Shown here: piece after piece, positions 44,405 through 56,065 of the stretch | Position numbering within the stretch: position 1 is the stretch's first letter | How the letters are laid out: each line of letters starts with the position of its first letter | NCBI GenBank assembly: GCA_007644065.1 | Contig: VJWN01000020.1 | Span: 487,874-551,873 of the forward strand | Length of the DNA: 64,000 nt | Reading direction: 5' to 3' | Source of the DNA: Margaritispora aquatica | Lineage: Eukaryota > Ascomycota > Leotiomycetes > Helotiales > Discinellaceae | Notes under the pieces: generated by a model | What the model saw: only the letters and a program-made list of their open reading frames with translations | What the model was told of the DNA's origin: nothing | Databases searched by the model: none | Program-made: the position numbers and the translations under genes

Positions 44405-45510
44405 ATGGCGGTGCCTTTCGATTTCTCGGCTGGCGACTGTATTGCAGTATGTATTTTGGTCAAAGACGCCATTAAAGCCCTTGACAGTACTCGCGGTGCT
44501 TCTGCGGAGTATCAAGAGGTTGTCCGGGAGTTGTGGTCACTAGACAGAGCGCTCCTTGAAGTAGAAGTGCTGTCGCGCAGCTACGAGACAACGATTGAGA
44601 TGAATGCACTGGCTCATACGGTGAGAAGGACCGCGGATCAATGCAAGACATGTATTGAGGTTTTTCTGTCGAAGATCAAGACACAAGAGAGAGCATTGGG
44701 CTTAGGCGGATCTGGCAAGAGGTGGAAGGATACTAGGGAGAAGTTGAAGTGGTCGTTAACGTTGTTGCAAAAGGATGACCTGGCCAAGTTCAGAACCGAA
44801 ATTAACGGACATAGCTCCGCTATCAATATGTTGCTTATTACTGCCAGTGTGTACGTGGCTTAGACATTGGCATATTCCATGTTGATCTCATGCTAATTAT
44901 GCGAAGCTCTCTGACAAGACTGAGCGAAAAGAGACTAAGCAAACGTCTCGAGACTGACAGGAAAGAAGTGGACACGGCAAATCATCAACAATTGACCGCC
45001 CTCGAGAAGGTAGATGAAGAATTGAGTAGAAACACAAGAAGCCTGGAAGCTCAAGGAACAACTATAAATAGGCTAACAGAGAGGATGTAGGCAGTGGCCT
45101 GGCTAATGAACCGATCTCCCCAGCTGACTTCATCTGGGAGATACTTTGTCACGCTCAGTATCGAGCTGAAGACATTTATGTGCAAAATCTTGACGCTCGG
45201 TTTCCAGAGCTATAAAATTTTGGTGGAATTGCAACGGCAAGCGCCTCGGGAATTCGAACCATGCTGGATCCAGGAGCCCGCCATGTGGACTGACCCATTA
45301 GGTCGCGTTGCTCCACTGCACCTGGAATTGATCAGTTCCTGGGAAGTGTTCGAGTCCGTTCTGACCGCAAGATTTATAAATGCGCCGGGCGAGCTCAAGA
45401 TCAAGAACAAGGAGTATGCTATTCAAGATAGACACTCTCGACAAGAAATTGATATGAGTATTGTTTTTAACCAGGCCGATGCAGGCACAGCGTGTCCAGG
45501 GTGCAGATAG
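44405..45510 (+). CDS. STAND-type N-terminal domain plus ubiquitin-like domain protein
   Basis: Three exons, 44405-44850, 44907-45086 and 45159-45510, give 325 residues. The N-terminal 145 residues (Met-Ala-Val-Pro-Phe-Asp-Phe-Ser-Ala-Gly-Asp, then Glu-Val-Val-Arg-Glu-Leu-Trp-Ser-Leu-Asp-Arg-Ala-Leu) are the helical domain found at the start of many fungal STAND/NACHT and ankyrin proteins. A coiled-coil linker follows, then a C-terminal domain (Gln-Glu-Pro, Leu-Gly-Arg-Val-Ala-Pro-Leu-His-Leu-Glu, Ser-Trp-Glu-Val-Phe-Glu) of the ubiquitin-like type common in the same proteins. It ends with a Cys-Pro-x-Cys motif. Read unspliced, a TAG at 45088 breaks the frame; the 72-nt GTAGGC...CTCAG intron removes it in phase. 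No nucleotide-binding domain is present. Role in self/non-self recognition is inference from the family. Confidence 0.7.
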
Positions 45511-45840
45511 AAAGGAATAACATACCAGGCAATAACAATGCAAGTACGTGGTAAGTTACCTTTTCGCGGTTGAAAGTTCACTCACTAATTGAGCCCAGTG
45601 GAAGCTGTGGTATGTGGTATCAGTGCATTGACGAAATGCCTCCATAGAAGTCTACGCAACCATTTGGGGCTATGGCACCTAGGAATTCAAATCTCGGCAA
45701 CCCTCCTACTCCTAGCGTGGAGGACAACAGTCACCATCGATCATCCACGAAAAGAAACCCCGATCAATCTCGTGCCGAAGAGAACATGAGATTGTTCAAG
45801 AGGGTGAAAATCATAAACCAAAGGTCTACGTCTACTCACA
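45511..45840. other. Spacer
   Basis: No coding block is recognisable. Short frames may be further decayed ankyrin-gene sequence. Confidence 0.3.
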
Positions 45841-46339
45841 ATGGCGGGTAGCTGGGAGATCTTTCGAGCAGCTCTGCAAACGGGAGAAATCCATTCAGGG
45901 TTGCTGATGAGCTTCGAATTCAGCACCAACAACATGACCGGAACTCCACAAGGTTTCACAGCTCTTCCTTCACCTTGCCGCAAGCGTGGGACATGTAGGA
46001 GTTGTTTCCAGGCTCATCAGAAATGGAGCAGCAGACATTAACGCACCAGTATCTTTAGGCCTTACAAGGAAGACAGCACTTGAACTGGCTGCCGAATATG
46101 GCCAACTGACTGGACGTGGTTCAAGTGCATGCTGCTTCACGCCGCCGGCGCAGATGAGCACCTTCCACGTCGCCAGAGCCAGAACCAGAGATACAGAAGG
46201 GCTTCCTTCCAGGCTCGCCAAAAGCAACCGTCACCACGCCGTGGCGAATCTTTTGGAACTTAACTATATGACCCCGGAAGTGTGGCAAATATTAAGGCTT
46301 TTTGTTGGTAAAGTCGCCGGGTTACCTCAGACTGATTGA
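45841..46339 (+). pseudogene. Ankyrin-repeat gene remnant
   Basis: Pieces of ankyrin repeats occur in alternating frames. The clearest reads Leu-Phe-Leu-His-Leu-Ala-Ala-Ser-Val-Gly-His-Val-Gly-Val-Val-Ser-Arg-Leu-Ile and then Asp-Ile-Asn-Ala-Pro, with Thr-Ala-Leu-Glu-Leu-Ala-Ala-Glu-Tyr-Gly beginning the next repeat. After that the family pattern jumps frame (a Leu-Leu-His-Ala-Ala-Gly-Ala-Asp block in another frame) and back (Ala-Lys-Ser-Asn-Arg-His-His-Ala-Val-Ala-Asn-Leu-Leu-Glu). No start codon or intron set rescues the whole. It could be the detached ankyrin tail of the STAND-N gene just upstream or an independent relic. Confidence 0.5.
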
Positions 46340-47617
46340 TAGCAAATTCTATTTCAGTTTTATACACTATTGTTGTTTCTTTTGGTCTGAGATGTCGCGA
46401 TAATTGCGTGTCTTGATCCAAGTTTTACTCGCTAGTAGAGCGAGGTAGGTGAAGCTAGATTTTTTTTATTTAAATTCAGTTGCGCAGCTGGATTTACTAC
46501 GGAATACTCATATTATAAGGATGTTGAGTATTTTAAGACTCTAATGGATTGAGTAATGGATATATCCTTGGTGGACGTTTATCATATATATATATCTTTT
46601 CTTCGCTCTACCCATTTTTCACTTTCCTTCTTCTCTCTTTCCAAATAGTCCTTAAACCCTATTATATATACATAGACAAATCCTCGAATTGAAAAAAAAA
46701 AAAAAAAATCCTATTTACATTTATACCAAACCAACCCCCCCCCCCCAAAAAAACCAGAGATCAAGAAAGTAGATTCAAAACCGCAACTAGCTATTCAATA
46801 AACAAAGCAGGACTCTTTCAATTCCAAGCTAAATCCGTACAGTAACTACTTAAGTAGAAAAGGAAATAGATAACATAGATAAATAAATAAGTAGATAAGT
46901 AGATATAAGGTATATATACATACATACCTACCCATTTAACTGCCTACCTAACAATCACTTAATCCAACCGTATAATATATTGGTATTTTTGATATCTCTT
47001 CTCTTCGCTAGTTCCCCGTTTATGATTAATAGTTCAAATCCAAATCCAAATCCAAATCCATTCCAAAACCATCTCAATTTCAAATTTCAAATTTCAAATT
47101 CCATTTCCATTTCCATTTACTACTTGCTTACGTATGTTCAAATCTCTCTCCCCTCACCCCCTCACCCCCTCACCCTTCCCCTACATCTCCTCTCCCCGCT
47201 CTCCACTCTGCATATCTCATCGCTCTTTTAAGAATTTCCACATGAATGTGTATTGTAATTTCCAGATAATAGACAGACCAGTTAGCTAGCTAGCCAGCTA
47301 GACCCCCCCCAAAACGCCATACCCTGCCCTTACCCTAAGATGCCAGCCAGAAAGACCGGGGAAAAAAAAACACCCTCTCTTTCTCTCTCTCACACACACA
47401 CACACTCTCTCTCTCTCACAGACATACTCACACATATAATAGTGAGAACCTCCTGTCTAGCTACCCAAACACTAAGAAGTGAGTAGATAGGTAGGTGGTA
47501 GGTAGGTATTTCCCATTCCTCTTCTCCTCTCCGCTCTTTCAATCAGTTAAAAAAAAAAGGCATTATCATACACTCCCTTCGTCTTTCTCCAGACGCCAGC
47601 GTAACCGCATCACCTCA
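46340..47617. repeat. Gene-free region dense in simple repeats
   Basis: Contains a 17-A run (46692-46708), a 12-C run (46735-46746), TCCAAA and TTTCAAA tandem units (47037-47105), CTCACCC units (47150-47180) and mixed CT/CA dinucleotide tracts (47375-47430). It lies 3' of the ankyrin remnant and 3' of the GH76 gene. No gene seen. Confidence 0.7.
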
Positions 47618-49332
47618 CTACAAGCTCATCCATCCAAACATACCCGTCGCCGCCACCAGCACAAGCGTCGTCACAATCCCCGCACCCACGCGATCTCCCT
47701 GTGTCGCAGGCTTCAGCGCTGCTGGATCCTTCACACTCTGAGATCCAGCATTCGGGTTTCCCTGACTCGTGCCACCCGTCAAATTCGTGTACGGGGGCAC
47801 AATATTCGTCAGAGGCAGTAGATTCACAAACACAGCACTCATAGCCGCCATCTGCTGACCCACGCCTTGAGTGCCATCCCACACGTTGCCCTTCGACCAG
47901 GAGAGACCACACGTGCGACCGTTGGTACCACCGCTGCATTGTTGCGCTGCTGCTACAGCGGAAGCTTTGAGTTTGGGCATGATGAGATCGTACGTGTATG
48001 GTGCGACCAAGGTTGTGGCTGCGAGCCAGCGGGTAAGGTAAGATTTGAATGAGTACATGTCGGTTGTGCAAGTAAGCTTGGGCTCACATGCTACTTCGTA
48101 GGCGATGTTGTCGGGGAAGAATGTGTTGAACGTGCTGTTCAGTAGCATATCGGTTCGCTCCTTCCAGATGGTTGATCCGTTGGTCTGATATAATATGATC
48201 AGATATGGAGGATCGATATGAGGGAGGACGACTTACATAATTGTACATATTGGCAGCGCCCAGAAGCCAGACCGCCACGTTATATGAGAATTGAACTTTG
48301 TTGATATCCGTGCAATTTGTCCCGATATGTGCTCCATCATAGACATTGTAACTTGAGTCCATCAATCCAACAGCCTTGATCCAATTGTAGGCCTTTTCAG
48401 CATGCTCGGCATAAGTAGCATTGTTGGTGTATCTTGCAAGTCTAGCACCAATATTGAAGAAACATCCATTGGCAATGGAGTTCTTATAGTCATATCCAGT
48501 GAGATATGGGTAAACTTGCCATCTCAGTCTGTACAATATTAGCAACCAACCACCTTTGAGCCACCCTTCTATAACAAGACTCACCCTCCACCACACTCGG
48601 AATCTGGTCTCCACGCCTGGGTATTGAAAACGGCCTGTGCCAGAGAAAGCCACGACGGTTGGGTTGCGAGGGGATTATCGAAGTTCGTCTCGGCGGCCGA
48701 CATGGCAGTCATTCCCCAGAAACCCTGATCATCATTTCCCATGGACTGCGACCAATTCCTGGGCATCATATCGAGATCCTCACCGACCTGGGCCTGAATA
48801 CCGGCCTTGATGACCGGATTGTATGAACTATCGCCAGTGTAATGCCAATAATCAATCAGACTTCCCCACATTGCTCCAGATTCCCACCAGTAGTCTGTCC
48901 AAAGGGTACCCACCAGTTAGCTTAGCTTTTTAGCGGAGCGATTGATCTACCTCCAGGGGTTCAGAAGATTGAGGGGATTGAGATTAGGATTGCAAAGAGG
49001 AAGAACATAAAAAAACCTACATCCCCACGATGGATTGGGCGGTGGGCCAGGCAAGACGCCAATGATTCCTCCACTGATGTTGCCTTTGTAGTAGGTCATC
49101 ATGTCGTAGGCGATTGTCGCCGCGACATTTTTAATCGATGCTGTATATCGTGTCAGCGCTTGGCCTGGGAAATCCTTGCAAAGCTTGGAACTTTGCAGAA
49201 GGCTTCACTCATCCTCATCGGATGAAGGAAAAGCATACTGGTAGATGTGATGTCCAGATCAATAGCTGTGACCGTCGTACTCCCCAACAAGAGCGCCGTC
49301 GCGACGGCGCGCGCAAAGAGCCTCGTTAACAT
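47618..49332 (-). CDS. GPI-anchored GH76 mannosidase-like protein (DCW1/DFG5 type)
   Basis: Five exons, 49332-49239, 49140-49021, 48894-48585, 48528-48237 and 48184-47618, give 460 residues. Fungal Dfg5/Dcw1 proteins are thought to act on GPI-anchor mannose and so link glycoproteins to wall glucan. A signal peptide ends near Val-Thr-Ala. The catalytic pair is Asp126-Asp127 in Gly-Asn-Asp-Asp-Gln-Gly-Phe-Trp. Aromatic family blocks [11 protein letters not shown] and [10 protein letters not shown] are present. The second half keeps the cysteines and the Lys-Ser/Tyr-Leu-Thr-Arg-Trp block. The C-terminus is Gly/Ala-rich then hydrophobic, a GPI signal. All four introns are short GT-AG and in phase. 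The neighbouring GH17 gene on the same strand serves the same compartment. Confidence 0.93.
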
Positions 49333-50905
49333 ATTGCTGTTGCTGCTGGTGCTGCTGGTGCTGGTGTGGTTGTTGCCACGGTATGGGGTGCACGAGGGAA
49401 GGATTGTTTATCGTTCGAGGTAGGTATGTCCTGTATCGATCGGATGGTGACGGATGGAATGGTGTCGTGGTCGCAGATTTCAGATTCAAAGTGAACGAGT
49501 GGACGTCGCGGTAATCATGAATGACCGATAGACAGGAGCGAGAATGGATGTTGAGATGTCGGATGTGGTTGAAGACGGTCGGAATTAATGGATGGATGGA
49601 TGGATGAATGACAGTCGGTGGGAGATTCAATGTAGTGTAGTTAGTGTAGGTAATTAATTGAAGTTCCCTTCGTAAAAGAGGGACGACCTGGGGGGGGGGA
49701 AGGGAGGATTACTGTACCATACTGTACCATACTGTCCAGTCCTGTCCTGTAATCGCACCGTAATCTAGCTGAAAACCCTCAGCCTTAGATGGAACGCCAC
49801 CGTCTGATTGGATATGATGGAGGGAATCGATCCACTATGGGATTTTATGGTTCATTTACGCTTACCTCCATTACAGTACTGTGCAAAGTGGAGTGGGCGG
49901 GCTCAGGCTTCTCAGGCTTATCCCACCCCCCAAGACCTGCCCAAACTCTTGTTTTTTTTATTTTTATTTTAACGCCTTTGTTCCCCCCGATCTTGCACCA
50001 TCCACCATCCCATTGACCCTCGAGTACCCAAAAATAACCCACCTGCCCTGCACAGTGCAGTACAGTATAACAAATTTATCTAACCACCTCCACCGTCCGT
50101 TTTTGGTAATCTCACAAATTACCGTAAAATTCCTAAAAAGTCCAGAAATTTACCACCTCCACACATAAGGTAAGGTACACACACACACCAGTAGCACAGC
50201 CCCCCCTCCTGAATTCAAGTTTCTTACCTGGGTGGGCATCTCATATAATCGCCACTCTGCACCTTCCAACTCTACTTAATACGAGGACGCAAATCCATAC
50301 CGTGACCGTGACATAACAAAGTTGGGTGTGAACATGCCACCAAATAAACTAAAATAATCTGATCATTCGCTTACCTTTCTAGTCACTCCCTACTCATCGA
50401 TTCTTGGCTTCGTAGTTAGCCCCCGGACAACCGTTGCTTGATCGTCATCACCAAGACCAGGTGAGTCTTGGCTGGGAGATTAACGAGCTTTTATCATGCT
50501 GTCAAAAAGCTTGAGCGAACAAAGGCCAGGTCCGAGACCTGTGTACTCCCAGGCAGCTTGAGGCAGTAAAGGGCATTTGCTCACGAGGGAATCGAGGTCA
50601 ATAGGCACCAGAAGCAGAAGAGTAAATGTGTATCATAGAAGTGAATCGTTATTACTTTTGTACCCTGTCTATGTATGTACTTCACCGATTGACCAGCGTC
50701 ATGGAAAACTATTAGATGAACCGATCCAGCGATGCAATGCCATCCTGTCCAGCCAACTCAATAGTTCACTGATCCCAAAATTGTGCCGTTTTTCGACATT
50801 CCAAAAATTGTATACATGCCTAGTAGTGCAAGGTCCCCGATTATGCTCCCCCAATGCTAATAAAAACAACGCAAACCATGCTCCCAAATACACAAATCAG
50901 ACACT
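49333..50905. other. Gene-free stretch
   Basis: About 1.6 kb: GH76 promoter on the left, GH17 3' flank on the right. It holds a run of nine or ten G near 49690, ACTGTACCAT units (49710-49735) and CCAAA/T-rich tracts. No supported gene. Confidence 0.4.
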
Positions 50906-52297
50906 CTACAAGATGGCGAGAGCAGCAAAGACAACAGCCATCAAGCTAGCGGAGCCAGCAACGATGGATGCGCTGTTGCTGTTCACAGACGTCGCTGAAG
51001 GTGAAGATCCGGTTCCTGAGGATGAGCCAGTTGGCTTCAGGGTGGTGCTGAGACCAGTTGCGTTGCCTGAAGATCCGCTTCCGCTTCCCACGGAGGTGGT
51101 CACGGTTGCGTTGGATCCGCTTCCGGCACCAGCCTTGGATGGGGAAAGGTTTCCGCCTGAGGAGACAACGCTGGTTGCAGCGGAGGCAGCCGATGAAGCG
51201 CCGCTGGCACCTCCGGTGGTGGTAGCAGTGGAGGACTTTCCGCTGGTGGCAGAGGTGGCAGTGGATGAAGAGACCTTGCTCGAGCTGGATGAAGAAACAG
51301 CCTTGCAAGAGAGATCGTAGAGTGGGGTGGAGGTCAATGGGTTGCCTGAAGTAACACCGAAAGACTCGACGGGGGTAGCTCCACCGTCAGTGTCCTCCAT
51401 GGTGTACCAGAACATGTTGACCTTTCCGAATCTTGGGCAGCCGACAGCGTCCCAGTACTTCTTGGCGTTGGCGGTGTTGGCAACGGCCAAGTTGCGAGTG
51501 GCACCTGCAACAGGCCATCCAGTCTCGGTGATCCAGAGGGGCTTTCCTTGACCGGCAGCGGTGGTGGCATCGAGAGCAGCTTGGAAGAGAGTCTCTCCCG
51601 ACTCGACAGCGTTGGACTCGGTATCCTGGAAGTATGGGTAGGCGTCAACACCCAGGAAGTCGGATGCAGCAACAACGGCAGAGTTGGAGCCGTTCACCCA
51701 GGCAGTCCAGGTATCGACGTGTCCGACTGGGACACCGCTGAGGCCAGTGCCAGCAATCAGGGCACGGGTTTGCTTGATGTAGTCGACGATGGTGGCTGGC
51801 TCAGCACCAATGTTGGACTTGGCAGCTATTCCCATAGGGGAGGCTCTGTAGAGATCTTCACTTCCGACCGAGATACCCACGACCAAATCCGTGAACTTGG
51901 TTCCGTATTGTGCGATGGCAGCCTTGAGAGCAATCAATTCGTTTTCGATTGGTCCCGAGGCCCAGAGACCGAGGAGGAGCTTGGTGCCCTCAGCAATGGC
52001 AGCTGGGATAGCACCAGTGGGGTCCGATGTGGTTCCAGCTTGCTACATCATGGATTAGTTCTCGCCCAACCGGCAGACAGAGATGAAGCAACATACAATT
52101 GTGGTGTACAGACGAGCTGCGGTAAATTGACCATTGGTGCCTACGAGCTGCTTTGCAGTAGCAAAGAGGCTCTGGAATGAGGCTTGTGTACGGGCAGTAT
52201 ATCCATCCGAGTTGGTAGCACCGTAGTTGAAACCGGAGTACTGAGCTTGAGCTGCAGCCAGCGAGGCAACGAGTGCGAGAAGGGTTGAGGAACGCAT
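50906..52297 (-). CDS. GPI-anchored GH17 glucan endo-1,3-beta-glucosidase (EglC-like)
   Basis: Two exons, 52297-52097 and 52042-50906, with a 54-nt GTATGT...GTAG intron in phase 0, give 445 residues. GH17 enzymes hydrolyse or transfer beta-1,3-glucan in the fungal wall. A signal peptide ends Ala-Gln-Ala. The barrel starts with Gly-Phe-Asn-Tyr-Gly-Ala. Acid/base Glu129 lies in Val-Gly-Ser-Glu-Asp-Leu-Tyr-Arg and nucleophile Glu240 in Trp-Ile-Thr-Glu-Thr-Gly-Trp-Pro. After Leu-Ser-Cys-Lys (near 325) comes a Ser/Thr/Gly/Ala-rich linker of about 95 residues and a hydrophobic C-terminus fitting a GPI signal. The layout matches the EglC/Scw-type group rather than the shorter Bgl2 type. It lies on the same strand as the GH76 gene. 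Confidence 0.95.
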
Positions 52298-55200
52298 TTT
52301 GATGTTGATGTGATATTGGGTTTGAAGTCAATTAAGATGAAGTGATTTGTTGATTTGTTGATTTGTTTGTTGTAAAGAAACGAGAGTCAAGATCCCAGAG
52401 AGATCAGGAGATGTTGGTTGAGATGATTGAAAAATACCTAGAAAGAACGATAGGTCGAAAGTTTGAAATGGGAAGGAAGGAAGAGGGAAAGGGTGGCCCT
52501 TTTGTCGTGGACGTCCAAGGTCGAAGGTCGTATTGTGTATTGTGACGGAACGAACGAGTGGCGATGTGATGATTATTAAAGAACGAAGGTGGAATGAGAA
52601 AAATCAAGGACAGGGCAAACGTGTGTTCAAGTATGAGGAGAGAAGTTATTTATGGAAGGGTAGGTAATACTTTTGGTAGTCCATACTGTAGGTAGTTAAA
52701 CTTTGCACACTTTGCACACTTTGCACACGCACTACTTGCATGTCCCATGTCCCATGTCCCATGTTGTCTTGTGTGTGGTTTGTACCTGATCCAGATCCTA
52801 GGGTAGGTGGGTAGGTGGGTAGGTGGAGAGAGGAGAGGAGAGGAGAGGAGAGGGTCCATGGAAGGAAAAGAGTGGAGGTAAAACCTTTAGTTTGCTTTTT
52901 CGTCTCTTGTCTCTCGACTCTTGCTTGACTCTTGACCTGGTTGTCTTTGGTTGTCTTGTCCTGTCCTATCCTGTCCTGTCCTGTCCTGTCCTACCATATC
53001 CAACCATCCATCCATCCATCCATCCATTCATTCATTCATTCTTCTGCAAGGCAGGCAGGTAGTGTTTTTCTTGCTCGAACCCCCCGTCCGATAGGACATG
53101 CACTCTCCCCTCGCACATCCATAGAATCCATACCTCCATACCTTCATCCCATCCCATCCCTTATCCATACGAATAATCCACATGCATATCCACATTCATC
53201 CCATCCGTCGCTCACGCTTATCCTCTTGTGATCCAATTGCCAAGTGTGAAATATCCACAAACATCCACAAACATCCACAAACATCCACCGACAGCCACCA
53301 ACAGCCACCAACATCTTCAAGCGGAAACCCAAACAAATGGATCTCATGTCCTCTCCATCCAATGAATCTCTCTCATCTCTCATCTCTCTTCCCGCCCAGG
53401 GGTAAATCTGGGGGTGACGTCTTTTTCGTTGCTCTTTCCCTGCTCTTCCCCTGCACCATCCATCTGAAGTTCTTTCTTTCCAGCTTTCCAACTTTCCTTC
53501 TTTTTCGAAGGGTTTGGTTCCTGCATTAGAGGAAGACTTCTACTCCCTAAGGTATTGTCTATTGTCCAAGCGAGAAATCCAAAATATTGTTGAGTCTTTT
53601 TGCTTTGTCATCATCTTCGTTCGTGTTTGCTACCTTGTCCTTTCTAAGTTTGGTTTGCATTAATCAATTAATTGATTACTTACTTACTCTACTATTCGGA
53701 AATATCAACACATCCACTTGACTCTTCTATTTCGGTTCGTTGGCTTGGGTCGGGTCCGGTCTCATGATAATCTCGTATTGTGGATGTTGCCCCATCTTGC
53801 CCATCTTGTCCAAAATCATGCATGGATACGAGGCTTCTTTCTAGGGGGAGGGGGGGGCAACCCCCCCCGTCGGAACTACCGGTTGGTTGAGAGTGAGAAT
53901 GAGAAAGATGAGAGAAAGAAAATCAGGGTCTCGCACACCCACGGCCACGGCGACACTGCCACTGCTGCCACTGCCACTGCCACCGATCATGGTGTGTGCG
54001 TTGTGAACTGGTGCTGCCACCATCGATCAATTCAGGACGAGTGGTAAGTGGTGGGTGGTTCAGTCGTGGCCCACGAGAACTCAAAACAGACCAACGGCTC
54101 AGAGAAACTCAGGGGAAATGAATGAATGGGAGTGGAGTGCACGTGCAAAGAAACCTAGAAACCTAGAAACCTAGAAACCTGCCCAGCACCTAGACTAGAC
54201 ACTGGACACTAGGCAGTGGAGAGCCATCCATTCCATCCATTCCTTTGCATTGTGTTGCCGCGTGCCTTGGTAAAGATGTCACGGATGCCAAAGAACAGCC
54301 GTTGATTGTTCGACAAGTTCGAGACCTGCACCTGTTTGGCCCCTGTTCTGCCCTGCCTTGGCCTTGCTGCTCGGTCATTGTCAATTTCGAAATTCCATCA
54401 TCATTTGAACAATAAGGAAAGTAAACAATAAACAACACGCCCAAGACACAAGACACCACACACCATTCACAATTCACTTTTCACAATTCCGGCAATTCCA
54501 TCATTTTCTATCGTTGCACGAGTGATCGAGTTTGGTATGCGTTGCATTTGTTGTGTTATTTACATTACTACCTACTTTGCCCATTTTCTTGCTCATCCCT
54601 CACTTTTGCTTCTTCCACAGCATATTGCACATGAAACTCCGCTGATCCACGCCTTCCCCGTGTCCTTGGCATCTCGATCGTGGATTGGACAATCCTCAGG
54701 CGTCTGTTTGTCTGTTGGTCTGTTTGTGACGAGTTGTACAGGCAAACATAAGCTATGCTGGAATTGAAACACCAGGTCGAAATTCTAGTCGGTCTCTGCC
54801 TAGTCGGTCATGAACACAGCCATCTTTCTCCGTCACATCCTGCTGTTGGTTGACGACCTCTCAAGCAAATTCACATTCACATTCACATGTGTTTGGTAAC
54901 GGCTTGCCTCCGAATGTCTCTGAGTGAGATGATTCCTTTTCCCGTTCCTCAAATTCTTCGAGAGGAGAAAATATCGGGTGGCGCGAAGATCACCCGTGGG
55001 TTTCAAAGCCACCATTCCAGGGAGTGGTCAAGGACTTCCGATCTGATACATACAAGTAAACAATGTGATGAGCACCAAAGTCAGAGGCCAGGTTCTTGAT
55101 GAGCAGTCATTGGATATTAGTAACATGAGATGAGAAATAGTTGTTCTCCTATGTCTAATTCGATACAATTGTATTGTGCACCGTCTGGATGGTCATGTTC

Positions 55201-56065
55201 TCTTGCTTTTCTTTGTCACGATAAAGTCTTGTGTGCTTCTCCATGTCATCTTCTCCTTCTTTAAAATTCCAGTCCGTTGTCTTCAGGATTTCGGGCTATG
55301 GGATGACGACGCCTCCTCTTCTTCTTTGTCTTTCGAGTTCACGGTCATCGAGGAAGGTAGGTATGGAGACGATACATACGTGTTTGCTTGAACGTTCAAC
55401 CAGTCCTGTCAGCATCGAAGTCCAATAAACCTTGACATCTCTCAAAAGATATTCTGGAAGTATTTATTGGATTATTGCCACCTGCTCCAGCCTCTCAATG
55501 ATCAGCATCAACATGCCCATATTTTGGTGTGCTCGAATCATCACGTGATTCAAAACCTCGAACTGATTTTCGGATATATACATCCGTGACTTTTTGAAAG
55601 TTGGGTGACCAAGAGCATCAGATATCTATCTCATCATACATACTTTAAGGTAGCCTTGTTGAGAAATCTATCGGCAAATCCTGTTCTAAGTACTGCATCG
55701 GTGTTGGTTTTCAAAGCCTTTGCTTGAAAGTTGTGGTGCCAAGATCCAGCAAGCATCAAAAGCAATACGCCTCTCGGCTATTTCAATGGAATCGACCATG
55801 TTCATTGGTTCAAAACACCGTCTGGGCTGATTCTGAAGCCCAAATGGCATCAAAACTTCCACTTTCGTCCATGTGCCGCGGGTGACCGCTGTTTATAGGA
55901 TGCCCATTTTCAGCCGCACCCCAAATCTGCCACAAAGTCTGCCACCACCATGCCAAAGACAAAGTCCCGACCCGATGTCCGTGCTGTCAAAGACAGAGAC
56001 GACATCTACAACTTTATCCTCATCTTCTGCCGTTATTCATAGTGTCTCCCCCCCCATTTTGAATT
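52298..56065. other. 3.8-kb gene-free region with stacked microsatellites
   Basis: No supported gene on either strand. It lies between the diverging GH17 and Pro/Gln-rich genes. It contains tandem tracts of GGTAGGTG and GAGAG (52801-52853), CCTGT (52950-52992), CATC and CATT (53004-53042), ATCCACAAAC (53252-53288) and CTAGAAAC (54150-54182). Much of it could be long leader or promoter for the large gene at 56066. A C-rich run precedes that start directly. Confidence 0.5.
52801..53288. repeat. Cluster of tandem microsatellites
   Basis: At least five different short motifs (GGTAGGTG, GAGAG, CCTGT, CATC/CATT and ATCCACAAAC) are each tandemly repeated within 490 bp. Their motifs differ, so this is not one amplified unit. 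Confidence 0.8.

Noticed and set aside
45088..45090. In-frame TAG suggesting the STAND-N gene is a pseudogene
   Set aside because: A 72-nt GTAGGC...CTCAG intron removes it in phase and improves the reading on both sides.
50577..51320. 247-codon plus-strand frame rich in Glu/Val/Pro
   Set aside because: Overlaps antisense the Ser/Thr linker of the GH17 gene; a complement artefact.
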